The translations under genes were made by a program, and so were the position numbers. Positions 25,369 to 33,714 of a stretch of 38,574 nucleotides of DNA are shown piece after piece. Source of the stretch: an uncultured Actinomycetes bacterium (GTDB lineage Bacteria > Actinomycetota > Actinomycetes > Nanopelagicales > Nanopelagicaceae); NCBI GenBank assembly GCA_903852815.1, contig CAINRW010000058.1, positions 1-38,574 of the forward strand. The letters run 5' to 3'. Within the stretch, counting starts at the first letter, position 1. Every line of letters starts with the position of its first letter. Below the pieces are notes generated by a model. That model did not search any database. It saw nothing but the letters and a program-made list of their open reading frames with translations, and was not told the DNA's origin.

Positions 25369-28300
25369 AATCTTTACCCATAACTTGGAATGCTGGATTC
25401 TTCTGCTCGTCGATATAGCGTGCGACACCAGATAAAGCTGAGGACGTGCCAGTCCAGAAATCTTTATCACCAATGATGTGTAACGAATAACGTGCTCGAG
25501 ACAACGCTACATTTATACGACGCCAATGCTTGGCACCCAAGAATCCAACCTCGGAACGATCATTTTGTCTAACACATGAAAAATAGACTATATCTGCTTC
25601 ACGGCCTTGAACTGCATCGATTGAATTAAACTCAATGCTAAAAGGATATTCCTTAACATTGGTAATAATAGATTTTGCCTGGATAATCTGAGCAGCGTAT
25701 GGCGCAATAATCAAGACTTCAAACGGTTTTTCAGGTTTCAGTAGTCCCAAATCAATAAAGTTCCGCAACTGCTTTAATTTATCTCGAATGATAAGTATTT
25801 CATTTCTATTGGAATAGGATAATTTGTCACGGAATTCTGTCTTTTCGCGGTTGGGATAATTGGACGTGTCGTCCCATGAAACTGCAGGGAAAAATGAGGC
25901 AATCTTCGAATCCAGCTTCGGCCCTTTGGATTCTAGAGCATTCGGGTAGAACAAATCAGCAATCATTTGTCCTATCTCGTCCCGCATGCGGTACTGAACA
26001 TTTAAAGAAGTTTTTGCGCTCTCTGGTAATTCTTTATCAAGGAATGAAAATATTGATTCTTCAACTTCATCCGCAGATATCTCATACCTGTTTAAAATTT
26101 CTTTACTTTCCTTGCTTTTCAACTCAATCTCGGATGTAGATAGCTGATTGCTGTCACCGACTACAATCCACTTAGACGATCTGACCATGGAGACAAGCGC
26201 TTGACTAATAGTTGCCCGAGAAGCTTCATCAATTATGCAGATATCAAATTCTAGTTCCCTGACGGCTGGATGAGACATAAATCCGAGACATGTGCCCGCT
26301 AATACTCTACGAGTCTGCAGAAAAACTGAAGTTAGCTGACTCGAAGATCCCACTCGCTCTAACCACTTTGCCTGCGTATCCACCAATTTAATAAACTCTT
26401 TTGTAACTCTCTTGGAACCCAACAAGGCCCCTCTTATTTGTTCTATGTCGAGTCCATCGTAATTCTTAGGGATTGTCAATTTACTTGCCAACTGGTCACG
26501 CAATCGAAGAAACATACGCTCTTCATCTTCGGTTTTCTTTTTTAAGAGTTCCACCGTAGTCAGAGATGATTCGCGACTTAAATCTAAATCATTATAATTG
26601 GATAATTCTGGCTCAGAAACTTCCTTTTTAAGATCTTCTATACTTGTACGTATCTCATCGAGCTCATAAAGAGTTAGAAGTGCGCGTGCATCATCCAAAT
26701 TTATCCCCAAGTTTTGTGCTTGACGGTCAATGAATCCGTTCGAATTGGAACGTAAATCTTTCATCCATTCTTGCATCTGTGTATCAATCAAAAGCTTTTT
26801 ACTTCGTGTTGCGATGCGTATGTCATCAGCCGCACCCAACCGGACACAATCTGAAATATCGCTGTCCATGAGTCGATCTAAAGCATTATCAAGAGCTACG
26901 TGTGTTTGACTCACTAGTAAAATTCTTGCATTCGGATTTCTTTTTAACTCTTGATGCACATATTCAGCAATAAAACTAGTTTTTCCAGTTCCGGGAGGGC
27001 CTTGCACTAAGAGGAAATTCTTAGCACCTAAAGCCTTCTCCACCGTTAACCGCTTGGATTCGTCCAAATTCTTATTTCTCCAATGTTGCACCGTCTTTGG
27101 TGTGAAACTTGGCACCTGAGAAAGGTTTGCCAATAAATCGCCCAACTTTGGTTGAATTGATGAACGTTTTAAAAGTGAGTTAATAGCATCCCGTTGCTTA
27201 CGTAACTGCGAAGCTTCCCCCGCTTCCAATTCTGGAATCAGGAGTCCCGCCTTTCTAATCTTTCCTCGGGGCGCACGGACTAAGAGAAGTTCCATTTCAC
27301 TTCCAATATGAGCCATAACTTCACCAATTTCAGGATTTCCAAAATCCATTTTCCAAAATGTTCCCTCGAGTTCATCGTCAATTGGGTCTTCAAGCTCTAG
27401 TGATATGCGTGATCCCTCGATGGATGCATTCTTATACTTCAATGTTGTGAAATTTTGAATTGCAGCTTCCTCGCGAGCGTCCAAAATCTTGTTCCATCTG
27501 CTGGCCAACTTCTCGATATCCTGGTGAACATACTCCAACATTTCTCCATCGGGACGTCCACTATTTATCCATTCTGAAAATTTATGTGTGATAAAGATAA
27601 AGCCTTCCGAATATTTCTTAGACTCATTCATATTGGCATTTACTCCCCAGTCGATACCAAAATTTCCAAGTTCGAGACACGTTCTACGGTAAAATTCCAA
27701 CTCCTCTGATGTAGCTACATTTCCATGCACCGCAGTCCAGCCTGACTTCTGGCTATTTGCCACTAAGTGCAACTTCATCTGATCAGAAATTAGCCAGAAT
27801 TCCTTTTTATTGTATGTTCCATCTTCATTTTGAATTGGGGAGGCATATAGATTTTTTGATAACTCTTTTCTCAAAGCAACTTCTAAACTAGGAAATCCAT
27901 CGGCAAGTGGCGCAAGTTTGGTACGAACTCTGTCGTCAAGTTTAATCCATGCGAAATACTTATTTTTGTTTTGTAATTTAAGTACGTTCTGACCTCTCTG
28001 TACTAAAGCATAGTTGAGTTCAATCGCACTTGAATATCTGTCCTTTGGGTCAAGTTCAAGACATTTCTTGATTATGTCCTTTGTTTCTTTACTCAAAATT
28101 TCCTTACCATTAGATTTTGTGTCGAGCAATGAAAGTGCATTATCTCTATTCATTGGTCTAATTTTTGTTAGAATTTCAATAGCGAGCACACCAAAAGAGT
28201 AAACATCATGCTGCGCGGATGATCCTTGTACTTCCGGAGTGAAAACGCCAGAGGTCCAATGTAAGTTTGTCATTTCAGTTTCTTGCGGTCCGTACAATTT

Positions 28301-28753
28301 TGCTGCACCGAAATCAGAAATTATTGGGCTTAATATAAAATCATCAATCATGATATTGCTTGGCTTAATATCTCTGTGAAAAACTTTGTTCTCATGGGCA
28401 TATGCAAGGGCGCTGGCGATTGGCATGACTAGGCTCATGAGTCGATTAACAGGAGTTAATCCATTATTCGCAAACAGATACTCTTCAAGATTATTCTCAA
28501 ACCATGGCATCACAATAATGCCAAAATCATTTTCTATGTCGTGATCAAGAATTTGTATGACACCACTATTATCTAAACGCGAGAGAGCCTTGACTTCGCG
28601 TTGATATGACTGTGCTAGTTGAGGATTATCTAATTTTGTAGTTTTAACCGCAACTCGCTCTTCCGTCTCGGTGTCGATACATGCAAAAACTTTAGCCTGC
28701 CCGCCTTGTTGGATTCGCTCTTCATCGATAATTTCAAATCTTTCGAGGAACAC
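25361..28753 (-). CDS. Ser/Thr protein kinase fused to SF1 (UPF1-like) helicase
   Basis: A 1130-residue fusion. Residues 1-255 are a Hanks-type kinase that keeps its catalytic set: Lys37 (VAVKT), Glu53, HRDIKPSN (126-133) and DFG (147-149). Residues about 270-560 are not recognised. Residues about 565-1110 are an SF1 helicase of the UPF1/SMUBP2 type: GPPGTGKT (585-592), Walker B DEAS (842-845), GDSNQL (866-871), QYRM (920-923), then AVQGREADIVYF and VALSRARYSLHII. No transmembrane segment is seen. The start is GTG with GGAG six bases upstream. It overlaps the PLD gene. Kinase control of a helicase-nuclease pair is inferred from the fusion. Confidence 0.9.
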   Translation of the reverse strand: MFLERFEIIDEERIQQGGQAKVFACIDTETEERVAVKTTKLDNPQLAQSYQREVKALSRLDNSGVIQILDHDIENDFGIIVMPWFENNLEEYLFANNGLTPVNRLMSLVMPIASALAYAHENKVFHRDIKPSNIMIDDFILSPIISDFGAAKLYGPQETEMTNLHWTSGVFTPEVQGSSAQHDVYSFGVLAIEILTKIRPMNRDNALSLLDTKSNGKEILSKETKDIIKKCLELDPKDRYSSAIELNYALVQRGQNVLKLQNKNKYFAWIKLDDRVRTKLAPLADGFPSLEVALRKELSKNLYASPIQNEDGTYNKKEFWLISDQMKLHLVANSQKSGWTAVHGNVATSEELEFYRRTCLELGNFGIDWGVNANMNESKKYSEGFIFITHKFSEWINSGRPDGEMLEYVHQDIEKLASRWNKILDAREEAAIQNFTTLKYKNASIEGSRISLELEDPIDDELEGTFWKMDFGNPEIGEVMAHIGSEMELLLVRAPRGKIRKAGLLIPELEAGEASQLRKQRDAINSLLKRSSIQPKLGDLLANLSQVPSFTPKTVQHWRNKNLDESKRLTVEKALGAKNFLLVQGPPGTGKTSFIAEYVHQELKRNPNARILLVSQTHVALDNALDRLMDSDISDCVRLGAADDIRIATRSKKLLIDTQMQEWMKDLRSNSNGFIDRQAQNLGINLDDARALLTLYELDEIRTSIEDLKKEVSEPELSNYNDLDLSRESSLTTVELLKKKTEDEERMFLRLRDQLASKLTIPKNYDGLDIEQIRGALLGSKRVTKEFIKLVDTQAKWLERVGSSSQLTSVFLQTRRVLAGTCLGFMSHPAVRELEFDICIIDEASRATISQALVSMVRSSKWIVVGDSNQLSTSEIELKSKESKEILNRYEISADEVEESIFSFLDKELPESAKTSLNVQYRMRDEIGQMIADLFYPNALESKGPKLDSKIASFFPAVSWDDTSNYPNREKTEFRDKLSYSNRNEILIIRDKLKQLRNFIDLGLLKPEKPFEVLIIAPYAAQIIQAKSIITNVKEYPFSIEFNSIDAVQGREADIVYFSCVRQNDRSEVGFLGAKHWRRINVALSRARYSLHIIGDKDFWTGTSSALSGVARYIDEQKNPAFQVMGKDYD

Positions 28754-28846
28754 TTCAAACTCCTTCGCGTTCGGATTGAAAGAGAAATGAATAGATTTCC
28801 AAAATAGGAGATAGTAAGCAATGGAAAATAGTGTTTATAGTAAAAT

Positions 28847-29053
28847 TCACTTTTCACCTAATTTTATTGTCTCGACAAGCTCTGAATGATTCCACGATAA
28901 CCCTTTCTTTCCATTTACTAATTCTCGCCCACAAGCAGCTTCAATATCTAGGGTATTCAATGGATTTTTCTTTTTCGATTGTCGGAAGCCACCTTGTTTC
29001 ACGGTCACGGGCAGATACATTTTTTCGCTCTCGGCACGGACTGTTTCACACAC
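28847..29053 (-). CDS. Small hypothetical protein, GTG start
   Basis: A 68-residue frame from GTG 29053, with text that reads like coding sequence (RQSKKKNPLNTLDIEAACGR; WNHSELVETIKLGEK). It starts 2 bp after the stop of a 28-codon frame (29056-29142), in a different register. The two could be one gene split by a frameshift, or two tiny genes. No family recognised and no strong ribosome binding site. Confidence 0.4.
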   Translation of the reverse strand: MCETVRAESEKMYLPVTVKQGGFRQSKKKNPLNTLDIEAACGRELVNGKKGLSWNHSELVETIKLGEK

Positions 29054-29055
29054 AT

Positions 29056-29142
29056 TTATGGCTTCACTGCCTGCACAGATAGTTTTGGATCAGAATTAAT
29101 GATGTCCAAACCAAAGCGATGCTGATGTATTTGATAGCGCAT
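29056..29142 (-). CDS. Tiny ORF coupled by TAATG
   Basis: A 28-residue frame, starting MRYQIHQHRFG, whose ATG overlaps the stop of the previous gene as TAATG and has GAGGAG four bases upstream. The coupling and ribosome binding site argue that it is translated. Together with 28847-29053 it may be a frame-shifted remnant of a single protein of about 95 residues. Confidence 0.35.
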   Translation of the reverse strand: MRYQIHQHRFGLDIINSDPKLSVQAVKP

Positions 29143-29696
29143 TAATCTCCTCGAAGCCTTGGTCCATAAACAAGCTCATGGACTGGACCGGGTAAAGGTG
29201 AAATTGGACTTAGGCACCCAAGAATCAACGGGACTTCAGTCGTACCGCCGAGGTAACCCATCTCCTGAGCAAGCTTTTCAAAAGAAGTAAGTGAGCCAGC
29301 ATCTCTTGGGCTTATTATCTTTAGGAACTCATTTGATGCCGCAAGCAATAGGGATTGCTTCACCTTTTCTTTTCCTGTCATTTTAATGACATCAAACAAT
29401 TCAGCTCCAACACTCATTTGATGTCTAAAAGTAATTCGAACCCAGGTATCCCCTTTGCGATATCGAGAATTATTTCCTTCCCAGTCATTTGCCGGAAATC
29501 GTTCATCAATGATTTCATTCAAATATTTCTGAATCCCAAATGCAGTTATTTTTCCTTTAGAGCTTTGAATAGCTCTGATAGTCGTAAAACGTGTAGCAGC
29601 CTCATTCCAGATGCCGTTTAATAAGCTCAAAGCTTCAATTGACTCAGGTGAAGGATCTTGGGTGTACCAGGTTGGTCGCTTCAAATCAGCTTTCAA
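29142..29696 (-). CDS. Hypothetical protein, possibly restriction-endonuclease-like
   Basis: A 184-residue protein starting at TTG (29696), chosen because AAAGGAG lies six bases upstream and the start overlaps the stop of the PLD-SNF2 helicase gene by 11 bp. The core DWEGNNSRYRKGDTWVRITF, then SVGAELFDVIKM, then EVPLILGCL vaguely recalls BglII-type endonucleases, but I cannot point to a clear catalytic D..ExK or ExQ set. Translational coupling to the helicase is the firmest evidence for a joint role. Confidence 0.6.
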   Translation of the reverse strand: MKADLKRPTWYTQDPSPESIEALSLLNGIWNEAATRFTTIRAIQSSKGKITAFGIQKYLNEIIDERFPANDWEGNNSRYRKGDTWVRITFRHQMSVGAELFDVIKMTGKEKVKQSLLLAASNEFLKIISPRDAGSLTSFEKLAQEMGYLGGTTEVPLILGCLSPISPLPGPVHELVYGPRLRGD

Positions 29697-32600
29697 TATT
29701 GGCTCCTTTAACTTTTCCCAAGATTCTAAAGCGCACGCCTTCTGTATTAATCTGATGGAAAGGCTTAACTGACAGGTTTTTAGTTGTTACTCCACTTTGG
29801 TGCTTCGGAACTAAGTATTCGGAATTTAGTGCCTCTCCCATTGCCCAGGGCAGCTTTTCTTCAGTGAAAGTTTCCGTTGAATAATGAGATTCTTCGATAT
29901 TTGAAATTCCCGAAGCAGCCAGTAGAAGAGCACCAATAGCATTCGCTTTGAGAAGTCTAAAAGATGAATTCGAATCTCGAATCGCAAAAACTAAGGGGCC
30001 AACTTCGTTTTCGAATACACCAACTTCAAGCCAGTCAGATTCTACAATTGGCGCAGTACCTATTTCCGAAGCTGCATGTAGAGCGGGCGACTTCAAAGTT
30101 AGGGATCCTCTACGTCCTACCTCTGAGGTATATACGAAACTTGAAAATACACTCGGCGCATAACTGGCTACTGCCTCAATAAATTTGAACAAGTCTTCGC
30201 GCAATGCTTTCGAGGGAGGTAAATCTAATGATCCACGTTGCCAAACCTCTTCCAAAGCCACCCGTTGAAAATGGTTACGCATGGCTTTTAATTCAGTTAA
30301 AGGGTCAGCGACTATTCCGGTATTCGACAATCTATCGGATACAGCTGCCTTAATCGCTGATCCAAATATTTCGGGAAACTCTCCTACTGCTATTTGATAT
30401 TCGTCTCTTCGTTCTAACAATCTGCGATACATCTGTGCTTCCACGCTTCGTGGGTACCAGAGGTTAACAATTTCAACTTCTGCTGCTTTTTGGCCAAGAC
30501 GAGCGATACGACCAATTCGCTGCTCTAGCCGTGCTGGATTCCAAGGGACATCAAGATTGATGATGGCCTGGGCAGATTGAAGATTCAAACCTTCCGATGC
30601 AGCGTCTGAGCAGAACACAATCTTAATTCGACCATCTTCTAAGGCATCGGTTACATCATTCTTGGTTGCAACAGTGACTGTGCCACCGTTTCTTATCCAG
30701 ACATCACCGCCCGAATATAAGGAATATCCATCAATTTCATTTGCAAGGCTGGACTTTTCAAAGTATTCGAGAAATCCATCCAAGGTGTCGGTGTATCTCG
30801 AAAAAACAAGCACAGGTCCGATTTTAACCTTCTCATTTAATTGACTAATTGCTTCAATAAACTTCGGATCATTGGCCGATAAATCTTCACCTATAGCATC
30901 TAATTCTCGCACTAAGTCCGTTAGGGTCTGGACTTCTAATGAAATTTCATACTTAACGTTCTCTAATATTTGAATAAGTCTTTCACTTTCTATTGCAAAT
31001 CCATCAAGACGCTCGTAGCCTTCATCGAAACCATCATCATCATCAGCCAGTAAATTAAAATATTGACTGATTACTTCGTAGTTACCGTTTATAAGTTCAT
31101 TTCGAATTTGCGACAGTTTTTCTTTACGCCTGGAAAGACTTTTGTGCGCGGCAAAAAGTGATGACACTAGTCGCTGATAGTAAGTTGACTTAGCAAATCC
31201 GATTGGAAATGAATCATCAGGACGAATCGCCATTTCAGAACGACCATATCCATTCGATAAATAGGACTCTAAATGTGTCTCGAATCGAATGTGTGCAGGT
31301 GTCATGGAAACCGCAGGGGCGGTGAACTTGCGTGCTGGAAATTTGTAACCAAATTCCTCTAGACCGGTCTTAGTATTTCTACAGGTCAAGAAATTTGCTG
31401 GATGTATTTTCATTAAGATACTTCGATACTGATCAAAACTCTTTTGTATCAAACTAGCTCTGTCGAATTGTCCAGCTTCTGCTAAACCTACGAGTTTCAA
31501 GATGTATTCATATTCATCATTCGTGAGAACCTTAGGAAGCCATTCACTATTTTGATAGGTTGAGAGCACAAGCGTTGCGAGGTCAGCCGCATCTTGTAAT
31601 GTAGGTTTCGGATTTACTTTTGCAATAATTTGTAAGGACTTTTCATACATAGTAAATGAATCCCATGGCGAAGGAAGTCCTAAAATCTTCAAAAGGCTGT
31701 GATACTCACCTGGATGTATCTGCATAGGTGTGGCCGTCATTAAAACGATATGCGAGACATCATTTTTTACTCTATCTAAAAGTCTCCACAATAAAGTAGC
31801 TTTATGGCTACCATAATTATCTATTTGGACTCGAGCAGCATGGGCTTCATCCACAAACAACATTTCGGGTAACGACTGCGAAAACAAATCAGGATTCTGT
31901 CTAGCCCATTGAGCTGAAACTAGTTGTAACTGTGGCGCCCCGGCGCCGCCGAACCCGTGAGATTTACTCCAATTATTACCATTTGCAACATAAGTTTTTG
32001 TTCCGGAATTCCATTTCCAGAACATTAAATCAAAATGTTTTGTCATTTCATCTTGCCATTGCGAAAGCAAACCAGCTGGGGCCAAAATTGTAATCTTAGA
32101 AATTTTTTGGACCCTATGCATGTAGGAGATCACCGCACCAGCTTCTAAAGTTTTTCCTAGCCCAACCTCATCAGCCATTAAAACCCTTACTGGCCATCTA
32201 TTTAGAGATTCAACATAAACACGTTCTTGATGGGGGTAAAGCGCCGCAGTTACAATGTTGTTTGGAGTAAATAGTGGAGACTTTAGCGCTAAGTCCAAAA
32301 TTTCAGATGTGATGTTTTGAGTTGTATCCGTAGGCTCTTTTTCAGAAATTAGTGGATTCTCGGGATTACCCAATGTTCTCAAAAGATTGGTCACAAAGCC
32401 TTCATCCAATTCGTGAATTTCAATCGATTCCTCTTGCCCGTTCCAAATTTGCTCAAAACTCGTAGCTAGAGGTTCAATCATCGAAGGATCTGAATTCCAG
32501 GAAAAATTAAAATGCATTTCTTCAATATTGTCTTGGCCGCCGCGCGTCTCATTTAAACTTCCAGTTCCAGCGATGACGTTTCCAATTTCGTCTCTAAAAA

Positions 32601-33048
32601 TCATGCGTTTTTGGTGATAGATACCAGTTGAATGACGTGGCGCGGCAATTTTAACTTCCAAATAATTGAGTTTCATCATCCAGCCGATTGTGGTTATTGC
32701 ATTTCTTTCCACTTCGGAGACGAGATACCCAATTTCATTCAAGAGCCGTTTCTTGCACTCATTGACCAATTCAGTCGGAAGTATATTTCCCATAGTCCAT
32801 GCCGCAACCAAATCAACTGGTACGTCATGAATACCTATCACGAGACGCATCTTTCCGTTGCGTCGAAAAAGTTCTTCTAAGCCTTCTGCAACTGAAACTA
32901 AAGCATTTACTGAAAAATAGCCTGTGAGCCGATCATAGGAAACGGACTCGCGTAGAACGGGTTTGACGAAATTATCTAAAATTTCACGACCTGGGGCAGA
33001 ATAGAAATTCCTTATTTGTAATTTTGTAAAATCGCTAGCTGGTTGCAT
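29686..33048 (-). CDS. PLD-SNF2 helicase fusion
   Basis: A 1120-residue protein. Residues about 30-205 form a PLD-like domain with His145-x-Lys147 and Asp153 (YHQKRMIFRDE) followed by GTGSLNE. Residues about 265-880 are a complete SNF2/RapA-type SF2 ATPase: DEVGLGKT (293-300), DEAH (400-403), TATPM (438-442), then VLVFSRYTDT, SDAASEGLNLQSA and QRIGRIARLGQ in the second lobe. The C-terminal 240 residues are unknown. It starts 3 bp after the stop of the 220-residue gene and overlaps the next gene by 11 bp. Likely a double-strand DNA translocase that delivers a nuclease. Confidence 0.9.
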   Translation of the reverse strand: MQPASDFTKLQIRNFYSAPGREILDNFVKPVLRESVSYDRLTGYFSVNALVSVAEGLEELFRRNGKMRLVIGIHDVPVDLVAAWTMGNILPTELVNECKKRLLNEIGYLVSEVERNAITTIGWMMKLNYLEVKIAAPRHSTGIYHQKRMIFRDEIGNVIAGTGSLNETRGGQDNIEEMHFNFSWNSDPSMIEPLATSFEQIWNGQEESIEIHELDEGFVTNLLRTLGNPENPLISEKEPTDTTQNITSEILDLALKSPLFTPNNIVTAALYPHQERVYVESLNRWPVRVLMADEVGLGKTLEAGAVISYMHRVQKISKITILAPAGLLSQWQDEMTKHFDLMFWKWNSGTKTYVANGNNWSKSHGFGGAGAPQLQLVSAQWARQNPDLFSQSLPEMLFVDEAHAARVQIDNYGSHKATLLWRLLDRVKNDVSHIVLMTATPMQIHPGEYHSLLKILGLPSPWDSFTMYEKSLQIIAKVNPKPTLQDAADLATLVLSTYQNSEWLPKVLTNDEYEYILKLVGLAEAGQFDRASLIQKSFDQYRSILMKIHPANFLTCRNTKTGLEEFGYKFPARKFTAPAVSMTPAHIRFETHLESYLSNGYGRSEMAIRPDDSFPIGFAKSTYYQRLVSSLFAAHKSLSRRKEKLSQIRNELINGNYEVISQYFNLLADDDDGFDEGYERLDGFAIESERLIQILENVKYEISLEVQTLTDLVRELDAIGEDLSANDPKFIEAISQLNEKVKIGPVLVFSRYTDTLDGFLEYFEKSSLANEIDGYSLYSGGDVWIRNGGTVTVATKNDVTDALEDGRIKIVFCSDAASEGLNLQSAQAIINLDVPWNPARLEQRIGRIARLGQKAAEVEIVNLWYPRSVEAQMYRRLLERRDEYQIAVGEFPEIFGSAIKAAVSDRLSNTGIVADPLTELKAMRNHFQRVALEEVWQRGSLDLPPSKALREDLFKFIEAVASYAPSVFSSFVYTSEVGRRGSLTLKSPALHAASEIGTAPIVESDWLEVGVFENEVGPLVFAIRDSNSSFRLLKANAIGALLLAASGISNIEESHYSTETFTEEKLPWAMGEALNSEYLVPKHQSGVTTKNLSVKPFHQINTEGVRFRILGKVKGANIES

Positions 33049-33051
33049 GAA

Positions 33052-33714
33052 TTATTCTTCATCCAGGGCATCAAGAATTTGATTACAAATTTCCGAATCT
33101 CCATCTTTCGAATTGCGCGAAACGGCTCCACCTTTAGCCAACTGTTGAAGTAAATCTTTTGCAAATGCAATTTGCGCTCCGCTTAGTGATCCGGCAGATC
33201 TTTTTGTTCTCTCAAAACCTTTTAACGCTTTGCGACTTTTCTCAGTTAATAACTGAAAAGCTTCGGCTTTCTTCGCTGCATGACCAAATACTTCCGATGG
33301 TAGAGCGCCAACTTTTTCCAAAACTGATGGACCCGTTATGTTCCTAATCGCCGCCTCAACTACAGATGATGGGGAATGTTTTGCTTCTGGAGAATTGAGT
33401 GCTTCCAGCGCAGCTTTGATTGCACCGGTAGATGCCGAAGCCAGACTAAACCAAGTTGTAGGAGGCGGGTTTTGTCCAGCGAGAAGCAAAAGACTTTCTT
33501 CATCAAGTGACGCTAAATTTAGCGCCGCTTGAAGCTCTGCAGGTCTAACATCCAGAGCGACCGCGCCTATTTTTAATGTCATACCTGCTGATGCAAACGC
33601 ACTGGAAATATTAGTAAGCCACTGATCAAAGGATAATTCTTCGACATTCTGCCAAGCATTTATTAACTTGGTGAACTTATCTTCTGAGTAGTTATCTAAT
33701 GATTCACTTGTCAC
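33052..33714 (-). CDS. Hypothetical helical protein, 220 aa
   Basis: A helical, Ala/Leu-rich protein. Residues 30-75 contain a possible helix-turn-helix (FASAGMTLKIGAVALDVRP; AELQAALNLA) and residues 155-190 are basic (KSRKALKGFERTKRSAG). No family recognised. Its start overlaps the end of the GHKL ATPase gene by 11 bp and its stop lies 3 bp before the PLD-SNF2 gene, so it is bound into that operon, perhaps as an adaptor between the ATPase and the helicase. Confidence 0.7.
   Translation of the reverse strand: MTSESLDNYSEDKFTKLINAWQNVEELSFDQWLTNISSAFASAGMTLKIGAVALDVRPAELQAALNLASLDEESLLLLAGQNPPPTTWFSLASASTGAIKAALEALNSPEAKHSPSSVVEAAIRNITGPSVLEKVGALPSEVFGHAAKKAEAFQLLTEKSRKALKGFERTKRSAGSLSGAQIAFAKDLLQQLAKGGAVSRNSKDGDSEICNQILDALDEE

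Noticed and set aside
25369-25473. N-terminal extension of the PLD gene
   Set aside because: It lies wholly inside the kinase-helicase gene and the ATG at 25368 gives an ordinary stop-start overlap.
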